DNA of 21,467 nucleotides from Ramicandelaber brevisporus (lineage: Eukaryota; Kickxellomycota; Ramicandelaberales; Ramicandelaberaceae): positions 55,111 through 76,577 of the forward strand of contig MU602690.1 of the NCBI GenBank assembly GCA_025201865.1, given 5' to 3'. Below, piece by piece: positions 15,132 to 21,467 of this stretch; the stretch's first letter is position 1; each line of letters starts with the position of its first letter. The notes under the pieces were generated by a model. The model saw only the letters and a list, made by a program, of their open reading frames with translations. It had not been told where the DNA came from and did not search any database. The position numbers and the translations under genes were made by a program.

Positions 15132-18035
15132 TCATTGCTGAGATTGCTGCTGCTGTCCAAAGTGCTGTTGGTAGCCGTGGTGTTGCTGCTGATATTGCTG
15201 GTGCTGATCGGAGGAATCCAGCCCAGTTGTACCTGCAGCTTGAAGCACCGATTGAACAGACCCGGATATATTTGCATTCGCAGTGTACAATGGAACCTGT
15301 TGCATCATCTGCCCATGGTGACCTCCGTATCCAACAGCAGCGTGGAGAGGTTGCTGAGCATGTTGGAGTGCTTCAGCGGCTGCTGCGGAGCTCCGCCTGG
15401 ATTGATTGGCAACCATCTGCGACAGAGCTTGAAGATTGCCAGCACCAGCCACCGCAGTTGACACTGGGTAAGGTTGACCCCACTGCGCAGCACCATTGCC
15501 CAGAGCTTGGGATGCAAGTCGGTAGTTATCAACATTCGAACCAACTGTGATAATTGGTTTGACATCCACATTTTGACTAGCCTGTGCCTGCTGCTGAGCC
15601 TGCTGCTGCTGCTGCTGCTGCATCGCCTCGTTTGCATGCATGGCTTCGAGTTCATGCGGCGGGGGAAGCTGCTGATGAATCTGCGATGGCGCAAACTGTC
15701 TCAATACATACTGTTGCTGGCTCAGCGCGTTAGACTGTTGCTGCTGGTGCTGTTGTTGCTGCTGCTGCTGCTGTTGATGGGGTGGAGTTTGCATTTGTTG
15801 CTGTTGCTGTGACTGCTGCTGCTGCTGCTGCTGTTGCTGTTGCTGCTGACCATGCTGAACAGCAGGAAGTGCCATTTGGCTTTGAGCATGGTGATCTGGT
15901 GGCTGAACCTTGAGACATTCTTGAATCAATGCCTTGCCATCTTCTGACTGAATGATGGGGGACAGCTTGTCAGTTGAATACGTGTACACCAGGCCGGTTT
16001 CAGAAACAACCATGAGCAGCACCTCCGTGCCAGTCAATGTAGACAGTTCGTACGCCTTCTTCATGATGCCAGTCTTACGCTTGCTGAATGTGATCTGTCG
16101 CCGTGACTTCTCTTGGATGAACTCAATCTTAATCTTGCGTCGACCCTTTTGCTGCGGCTTGTCCTGCTGACCCGATGCACTCTTGTCTGCAGACTGAGCA
16201 TTGTTTGTCTTGCTTGGTGTGCGCTTGGATGCTCTTGATCTCTTGGCCGGTGGCTGGTCATCGTCGTCATCTTCATCGTCATCATCATCGCCGTCTGGAG
16301 TGTTCTCATCGATCCGCTCCGTAATGATAGTTGGGTGTCCATAGCGAGAGATTGTGGCCGGATGCGGTGCAGCGGGTGTAGTAGGCACACTGATGGCCGA
16401 CTGCATCATACCGCCACCCATTGAATGAGCATTGGCAAGGAGCTGCTGCTGTTGCTGTCTCAAGTGATCCATTGACATGGTTGAAGTCGATGTCAGTGCA
16501 GCTGGAGCCATGGGCGAGATTGGAACCAAACTACTTTTCCTGCTTGCAGTGAGTGCACCAAGAACACTGTTGTTCGAAGCTGCTGCTGCCGCGGCTGCCA
16601 TGGCTGCGGCAGCGCTGGAATCAAACGAGGCGCGTGAAGCTGGACGGTGGAAGTTCATTGCGGATGGACTGGCTGTGGAGGCGACGGCAGCAGCCAATGA
16701 CGTGGCATCCAACAGCTGGCTGTGGGTGTGGATTGGCACAGTTGGGGTGAGAACAGTTGTTGGAGTTGAAAGGCCAGTTGCGGCGGCTGCGGCGGCAACC
16801 ATGTAAGGGTTGAGTGAAGCTGAATGCAAAGGAGACAATGGCAGACCGCCAGGCACAGCTGTTGACATTCCGCCCAACAATGACATTCCATTGGCGGCCA
16901 CTGCAGCTGCGCTGGTAGCAATCTCCTGACCTTGTCTACTCTGTCTGCGCTGTAAATCATGGCCAGGAGACAGCATTGCAAAGGAGCTATCCGATCCTAT
17001 ATTGAGGGGCATTGTCAAATTCGATCCAGAGACGGCTGCTGCTGCCGCGGCCACGGCAGACATCGTTGCAGCCGGGTCGGCACCAGGTGCGCAAAGCGAT
17101 GTGCGGCGACTCGCGTTCCGACTCAATGCTGCATCAATTGCCTGGTCAACAATGTCGCCCAGTGCAAAAGAGTCGGCTCCAGGAATACCGCCGACCGCGC
17201 TGCTAGTCAGGCCAAGACCCATTGAAGTGCCGTTAACTAGAGATGTGCCATCAAGCGGAGGCTGTGCATATTGGATGGATGCTCTTCTGATGGCGTTCAA
17301 TTTGGCAACCTGCCTTGGGTCAGCCATTGAGGCCAATGCAGTTGAGTCCATGGGCGGAAGCATCACAGAGGGCGACCCAAACGGTGAGCTGAGTGACTGA
17401 TGACGCGCATTCTGTCTCGACAAGGCACGAGCCAGTGTGGCACTATGCTGTTGCTGTTGCTGCTGCTGCTGCTGATGTTGCTGCTGTTGGACCATGAGCT
17501 GAGTCAAATCAAGAGACGGCTGTGGAAGCATCCTTTCGTCAATTTTTAGTGTGTCAAGGTTGAACCTGCTTGCTGTAGCCGTGGTTGCAGCTGCACTATG
17601 ATTGTTGCTGGCGTCTGTGTCAATGTGAAGAGCACGTCTTCTGGCAGTGCTGTTATTGTCTTTTTCGGAAAGTTCGCCCGTTATGGATGATGAGGAATAC
17701 CCAGAGTCAGTCAAAATTGTTGCTGCTGTTGTTGCTGTTGCTGTTGAAGCTGTTGAAGCTGCTGTTATCTGTTGGAGTGATGCTGACTCGGAGTGAACAT
17801 TTGACTCTTCAGGAATAGAGGCGAGTGCGGGCGGACTGGGTTTCTGTGAGGAGGAGGAGGATGTCCCACAAACAAGAGATGTTGCCGCCGCCACCGCGTT
17901 CGTTGAGCCAGTGACTGCGATGTTGCTCTCTGCAGTACTGGAGGCATTCAACACTGCTGGTTCATTTGTTGTAGCTGTAGTCAACATTGTCGAGTTGATC
18001 GGTTGTACTGTTGATACTGCGGCCGGTGCTGCCAT
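15132..18035 (-). CDS. SRF/Mcm1-type MADS-box transcription factor, large and Gln-rich
   Basis: A 967-residue nuclear regulator. The MADS domain starts at about residue 631 (GRRKIKIEFIQEKSRRQITF, then SKRKTGIMKKAYELSTLTG and VLLMVVSETGLVYTY) and runs with its SAM extension (SEDGKALIQECLK) to about 711. This is the type I SRF class, which binds CArG-like CC(A/T)6GG sites as a dimer. An acidic run (Asp-rich, about 576-595) and a basic PAKRSRASKR stretch, a likely nuclear signal, precede it. Gln tracts lie at about 181-197, 729-765 and 804-816. The N-terminal 570 residues are Ala/Ser/Thr-rich and probably disordered. Yeast Mcm1 is far shorter with an N-terminal MADS box, so both the size and the internal position are unusual. 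One frame without introns. The start codon is part of an 85-bp duplication. A triple stop ends the gene. Confidence 0.93.
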   Translation of the reverse strand: MAAPAAVSTVQPINSTMLTTATTNEPAVLNASSTAESNIAVTGSTNAVAAATSLVCGTSSSSSQKPSPPALASIPEESNVHSESASLQQITAASTASTATATTAATILTDSGYSSSSITGELSEKDNNSTARRRALHIDTDASNNHSAAATTATASRFNLDTLKIDERMLPQPSLDLTQLMVQQQQHQQQQQQQQQHSATLARALSRQNARHQSLSSPFGSPSVMLPPMDSTALASMADPRQVAKLNAIRRASIQYAQPPLDGTSLVNGTSMGLGLTSSAVGGIPGADSFALGDIVDQAIDAALSRNASRRTSLCAPGADPAATMSAVAAAAAAVSGSNLTMPLNIGSDSSFAMLSPGHDLQRRQSRQGQEIATSAAAVAANGMSLLGGMSTAVPGGLPLSPLHSASLNPYMVAAAAAATGLSTPTTVLTPTVPIHTHSQLLDATSLAAAVASTASPSAMNFHRPASRASFDSSAAAAMAAAAAAASNNSVLGALTASRKSSLVPISPMAPAALTSTSTMSMDHLRQQQQQLLANAHSMGGGMMQSAISVPTTPAAPHPATISRYGHPTIITERIDENTPDGDDDDDEDDDDDQPPAKRSRASKRTPSKTNNAQSADKSASGQQDKPQQKGRRKIKIEFIQEKSRRQITFSKRKTGIMKKAYELSTLTGTEVLLMVVSETGLVYTYSTDKLSPIIQSEDGKALIQECLKVQPPDHHAQSQMALPAVQHGQQQQQQQQQQQQSQQQQQMQTPPHQQQQQQQQQHQQQQSNALSQQQYVLRQFAPSQIHQQLPPPHELEAMHANEAMQQQQQQQAQQQAQASQNVDVKPIITVGSNVDNYRLASQALGNGAAQWGQPYPVSTAVAGAGNLQALSQMVANQSRRSSAAAAEALQHAQQPLHAAVGYGGHHGQMMQQVPLYTANANISGSVQSVLQAAGTTGLDSSDQHQQYQQQHHGYQQHFGQQQQSQQ

Positions 18036-18197
18036 TAAACTGTGGAATGCAATTCAATCCACTCTCTGTTCTTTCTTTCTTTCTTTCTTACACAAAGTCG
18101 TGTTCGGTCTGCCCTGCCATTAAACTGTGGAATGCAATTCAATCCACTCTCTGTTCTTTCTTTCTTTCTTTCTTACACAAAGTCGTGTTCGGTCTGC
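18029..18197. repeat. 85-bp tandem duplication covering the MADS start codon
   Basis: Copy 1 (18029-18113) and copy 2 (18114-18197) match base for base, including a (CTTT)n tract. Copy 1 carries the MADS ATG (18033-18035) and its context; copy 2 carries the same ATG and context 85 bp upstream (18118-18120). Each copy also holds GTGTAAGAAAG, a splice-donor-like sequence on the minus strand. The identity suggests a recent event. Confidence 0.95.
18088..18120 (-). other. 10-codon upstream ORF created by the duplication
   Basis: The duplicated ATG opens a 10-codon frame (MAGQTEHDFV) that ends in TAA 52 nt before the main MADS start. Because the ATG context is a copy of the true one, it should be recognised about as well if it lies in the transcript. 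The 85-bp offset puts it out of frame with the MADS protein. Whether the mRNA reaches this far upstream is not known. Confidence 0.5.
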
Positions 18198-20217
18198 AAA
18201 GTGACGACAACAAGGGCAACAACAGAGATGGAGACTGGATACACAAAAGAGTACTGCGGCAACAACAACAATAACAACAAAAAAGAGAAAGAGAGACTGG
18301 AGGATGAATCAGCGGATGATACTGACGCAACGGGTGTCACGCTTTCTGAAGAGTGGAGGGGATGTCTCGCGAGCGGAGCGAAAGCAAGCGAACAGGATAG
18401 ATGGGGAGACTGTGGATGTGGGTGCTGCTGGCGTCGCTGCTGTAGCTGTAGCTGTAGCTGTGAGACTGTAGCTGTGAGACTGTGGGTGCGCTGTTATGCT
18501 GTGGAGTGCAAGCTGATGAAGCAAGGTGGTGGTAGTTGGCGGCAGTTGACAACGGTGGTAGTGGCTACAAAAAGCGCTTGGGAGGGATGGGTGGATGAAT
18601 GAACGAATGAATGCGTGAGCGAGCGAGCGAATTTAAACTCTACAGTCAAGACAGTCAGTCGGTTGCCGGTTTGCCGAGCTTCAAGTTAATCTTGTGGGAG
18701 CTGATGTATGCACAGGTACAACTCTGAACCAGGGACTGCTCTTTCTCCTTGATGATACAGAGAGCGAAGCTGAGAGTGAATGTGCTGAGTGGGGGCTGCC
18801 AACAAGGAGTTCGTTCGAAGAGGCGTCAGTGTAGATCGTCGCCGGTATGCCAACAAGAGTAGATTGAAGAAATCACCAGGAACGATCAAGTGCAAAGCGG
18901 AACAAGACGACAAAGGCAACAGCAGCGGCACTATCAAGCAACCAAGCCGAATTGAATTCAATCTTCACACACTCTCTCACACACTCACAGACAGAGAGAG
19001 AGAGAAACAGATAGTGAAAGAAAGTGAAAGGACAAGAGAGAAACGAGGCTAGGTAGCAAGCGGTTGAGATGCACGGACAGTCAGACGACAGGGTAACAAG
19101 GGACGAGTGAGTAAAAATATAACTTTCTTTCTTTCTTTCTTTCTTGCTAAAGCGGGATGATCACTGTGTTCTGTGTGTGTACTGTGTGCGTACTGTGTGT
19201 GTGTGTGGAGGTTGGTGCAACAGCAGTAGCGGCAATGAGTATCAGCGCCACCGCGGAAAAGAGTCTTTTGGTTGCTATTTTTCTCTGTGAATCGAGTGAA
19301 TGAATAATCGATAACCTGTCGTCAAAAATGGGAGGATATGGATTGATGACGTTTACAGATACAGATATCCCAATGTGGTTGAAGGTAGTGGTTTTTTTGG
19401 TTGTTGATTGGCAAAAGTGACCGTCAGCAGCTACTTAAAAGGGTATGATTGTATGCGTGCGTGTTTGAATGCGTTTGTGGAGGTGTGGAGGTGGATAAAG
19501 GTTGAATGCTGTGCACACAAGAAGCAAAAGAGCAATGATTGTCGACGCTGTACAAAAAAAAGGAGAGGGACAAAAAGGAATAAATGGGAAGGAACAGCAG
19601 TGGCAGAAAGGAACAAAGTGTGCGTATGTGTGTATGTGTGTGCACACGCGCGCGCGGTCTGAAAGTTTTGAAGGGTAGAGTTGCTGTTGTGGAGAAGAAG
19701 TAGAAAGGAAGATGGACGAAGCTCCTGATATGATGTTGTGTTCAAAGATACTCAGCCGTTCCCAAAATGGAATGGCGCGGGGTCTTTCTCTCTATTTCTC
19801 TCTATATCTCTCTATTTCTCTCTCTATATCTCTCTCCCTCTCTCTGTATATGTGTGATATGTGTATGTGTATGAGGACATAGCGTCTCGTTCTCTCAGTT
19901 GTAGTGTGGGGCAACAGGTGTAGGGAAACCACGCCATTCACTGATTGGTGCAGTTCGCTCATAGAACGGCCATGTTGAAAATAAATTTAAATGGTTTGAG
20001 CACATGCGAGGCTTTGAACAAGAGGCGTATATTAAGTAAATCCACTGACGCATCAATCACATCACAGTAAAACACGCATGTCGAACTCGTCCGTCCATGT
20101 GACAATGCGACAATGCGACAATGCGACAATGCGTGGTCATCTCCTTCTTCGCGCACTCATATACACATAATTGACAACTTTCCGCAAGAAACGATAAACT
20201 TTGCAAGTAACACACCT
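18198..20217. promoter_or_regulatory. Divergent intergenic region, MADS gene / small hydrophilic protein gene
   Basis: About 2 kb without a convincing gene. It holds CAACAACAATAACAACAA (about 18260-18280), a CTGTAG hexamer run (about 18438-18475), GAGAGAG (about 18990-19005), a (CTTT)n run (about 19123-19145), GT repeats (19170-19210 and 19618-19644), and a long TCTCTATATCTC/TCTATTTCTC tract (about 19787-19845). Next to the right gene are ATTGG (reverse CCAAT, about 19943) and TATATTAAG (about 20027), then several upstream ATGs. Such length suits a regulator with a complex promoter. Open frames in it are repeat-driven and rejected. Confidence 0.5.
20101..20132. repeat. (GACAATGC)4 octamer repeat carrying upstream ATGs
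   Basis: Four perfect 8-bp units lie about 85-115 bp before the start of the small hydrophilic protein gene. Each unit contains an ATG; because 8 is not a multiple of three, successive ATGs fall in different frames. Confidence 0.9.
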
Positions 20218-20478
20218 ATGGAACGCACCACAGCCAACTCAAACGACAGCGAGGGCACTGGTCGTAACACCAAGAGTGAGCGCCATTTCTCAGACGAGAC
20301 CTACACCAAGGCATCGACTTCATCTAAGGACATTAGCGATCCAAAGATCGGTGGTCCGAAGCGCTCTGCCATGGAGAACAAGCCAGAATACATTGCGAAA
20401 CAGCGTGAGGAATCAAAGAACCCTGGCCGCCAGCAAGAGCTGCTGGAAAAGGCCAAGAAGATGACTGAAATGCAGTAA
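20218..20478 (+). CDS. Small hydrophilic protein of unknown function
   Basis: An 86-residue, highly charged protein without hydrophobic segments or cysteines. It is Ser/Thr/Asn-rich in the first half (MERTTANSNDSEG) and Lys/Glu-rich in the second (REESKNPGRQQELLEKAKKM), where a short helix is likely. No family is recognised; the NPGRQ part only faintly recalls the NP-containing repeats of fungal Con-6 proteins. The start at 20218 (CCTATGG) is preferred over an in-frame ATG at 20113, which lies inside the octamer repeat and would add 35 atypical residues. It converges on the LEA-like gene with 127 bp between the stops. A role in stress or dormancy is a guess from composition and neighbourhood. 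Confidence 0.7.
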   Translation: MERTTANSNDSEGTGRNTKSERHFSDETYTKASTSSKDISDPKIGGPKRSAMENKPEYIAKQREESKNPGRQQELLEKAKKMTEMQ

Positions 20479-20605
20479 TCAGCTTGCATATTTTGTATTT
20501 CTAATCAAACCAAATCGAGTCACTATTTAATCACAAAAAAAAACACAGATAAAGTGCAATTGCGTATGAAATGTGATGTTATTCGAATGCAAACAAAAGG
20601 AATGC
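20479..20605. other. Short convergent 3' gap
   Basis: 127 A/T-rich bp between two convergent stops, containing CACAAAAAAAAACAC. No gene is visible. Confidence 0.5.
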
Positions 20606-21343
20606 TTAGAAGGAGCTCTTGGCGGCGCCTGAAAGCGGGTCAGCTGTCTGGCCCGGCTTCACCTTGCCATACTCGCCAGTGCCCATGGTCTTCTGGTGCA
20701 GCTCATCAACCTTCTGTTTGCCAGCTTCCATGGCCTCGCTGGTCTTGCTCTTGGCTTGCTGCGCAGCCTCCTGAGCAGACTCTGTGGCCTTCTGGCGCAT
20801 CTCCTGAGCATGCTGGTGTGATTCATCGGCCTTCTGCCGCGCTTTCTCAGCAGTGGCCTCCGCGCGCTGTGCAGCCTCCTCCTTGGTGCCGAGCACGGCT
20901 TCCTTGACGGCCGTACCATACTCGGCAGCTTTGTCGCGCACAGTGGCGGCAGCTCCGGACATGGTTTCAGATGCAGACTTATACGCACCAGACGCCTTAT
21001 CCTTGGCAGCCTCAGTTGTCTGGTTGTACGTCTCCTTGGCACGCTCCATCATGCCTTGGCCACTCTGCTTGCCTGACTCGGCAGCATGCTGCGCGGCCTC
21101 GGACGCCTTTGTTCCAGCCTCAGATGCCTCGTGCTGCGCGGTCTGGCCGGCCTGTTGTGCCTTCTGCGTGGTGCTGGTCTTGGCGGGATCGGTTCCAGTG
21201 TGCATGTTGCGTATCGAAGAGAGTGTGCTTGACGCAGTCTTGAATTGACAATTGTTTACAGTTGTGAGGAAGAATCGAAAGAGGTGTTGCTGTGTTGCTG
21301 TTGTTCGAAGTGATCGAAGTGAACGAAGTTGTGGTAGATACAT
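20606..21343 (-). CDS. LEA-like helical stress protein, probably mitochondrial
   Basis: A 245-residue protein. From about residue 50 it is almost wholly hydrophilic, rich in Ala, Lys, Glu, Gln and Thr, with loose 11-residue repeats such as AKDKASGAYKSASE and AEKARQKADESHQHA, the pattern of group 3 LEA (LEA_4) proteins, which form amphipathic helices on drying and protect membranes and enzymes. The first 47 residues lack Asp and Glu and are rich in Arg, Ser, Thr, Leu and Phe (LRSLRSLRTTATQQHLFRFF, then SSIRNM), as expected of a mitochondrial presequence. A start at 21343 is the first ATG after a TATA-like element 60 bp upstream. Two alternatives exist: an in-frame ATG at 21433, lying upstream of that element, and one at 21205, giving a 199-residue protein without the presequence. 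The tail (GKVKPGQTADPLSG) is not recognised. Family assignment is from composition. Confidence 0.8.
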   Translation of the reverse strand: MYLPQLRSLRSLRTTATQQHLFRFFLTTVNNCQFKTASSTLSSIRNMHTGTDPAKTSTTQKAQQAGQTAQHEASEAGTKASEAAQHAAESGKQSGQGMMERAKETYNQTTEAAKDKASGAYKSASETMSGAAATVRDKAAEYGTAVKEAVLGTKEEAAQRAEATAEKARQKADESHQHAQEMRQKATESAQEAAQQAKSKTSEAMEAGKQKVDELHQKTMGTGEYGKVKPGQTADPLSGAAKSSF

Positions 21344-21402
21344 GAGAACGAAACCGCGCGCGTTTGCGGTCGCAGCGTGACGATTGCTCGACTTGGCCGC
21401 CG

Positions 21403-21410
21403 TATTTAAA
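21403..21410 (-). promoter_or_regulatory. TATA-like element of the LEA-like gene
   Basis: On the minus strand this reads TTTAAATA. It lies 60 bp before the ATG at 21343, and no ATG occurs between them, so that start is favoured over the in-frame one at 21433. Confidence 0.4.
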
Positions 21411-21467
21411 GCGGTTTGGGCTGGTGGCGCCACAAAAGAAACATGTCTGTCTGGCCGTCATCCAGGC

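Noticed and set aside
18042-18602. 186-codon plus-strand frame upstream of the MADS gene
   Set aside because: It runs through the 85-bp duplication and CAA/CTGTAG repeats, has no domain, and overlaps the likely MADS leader and promoter.

Overview
The window looks like nuclear DNA of an intron-poor fungus. The evidence is an acyl-CoA oxidase ending in the peroxisomal signal SKL, a mitochondrial ATP synthase subunit e, an SRF/Mcm1-type MADS-box regulator with long Gln tracts, and a secreted Gly-rich protein with a Kex2-like Lys-Arg site. Long uninterrupted reading frames are separated by pyrimidine-rich or CA/GT-rich intergenic DNA full of microsatellites. I cannot place the lineage more closely. 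I saw no tRNA, rRNA, CRISPR array or transposon.

Layout: (1) 177-4364 (-), a 1395-aa protein with a ubiquitin-fold/FERM-like region and two PH domains, the second one split. (2) 4365-6013, a divergent intergenic region. (3) 6014-7633 (+), a secreted Gly-rich protein made of two tandem modules. (4) 9073-9189 (+), a 38-residue ORF with a RanBP2-type zinc-finger pattern inside an otherwise gene-free stretch. (5) 10013-10300 (-), ATP synthase subunit e, head to head with (6) 11035-13302 (+), peroxisomal acyl-CoA oxidase. (7) 13257-14971, seven identical 245-bp tandem units that begin inside the last codons of the oxidase. (8) 15132-18035 (-), a 967-aa MADS-box transcription factor whose start codon and leader are duplicated (85 bp x 2). 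(9) 18198-20217, microsatellite-rich divergent intergenic DNA. (10) 20218-20478 (+), a small hydrophilic protein, convergent with (11) 20606-21343 (-), a LEA-like protein that probably carries a mitochondrial presequence.

The genes do not form one pathway. The oxidase and subunit e share a 734-bp divergent intergenic region and both serve energy metabolism, but a functional link is only inferred. The two small right-hand proteins have the hydrophilic look of stress proteins. The most unusual features are structural: tandem duplications that capture a gene end (acyl-CoA oxidase) and a gene start (MADS box), the two-module secreted protein with a processing site between its halves, and the tiny zinc-finger ORF. 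No novel multi-gene system was found.
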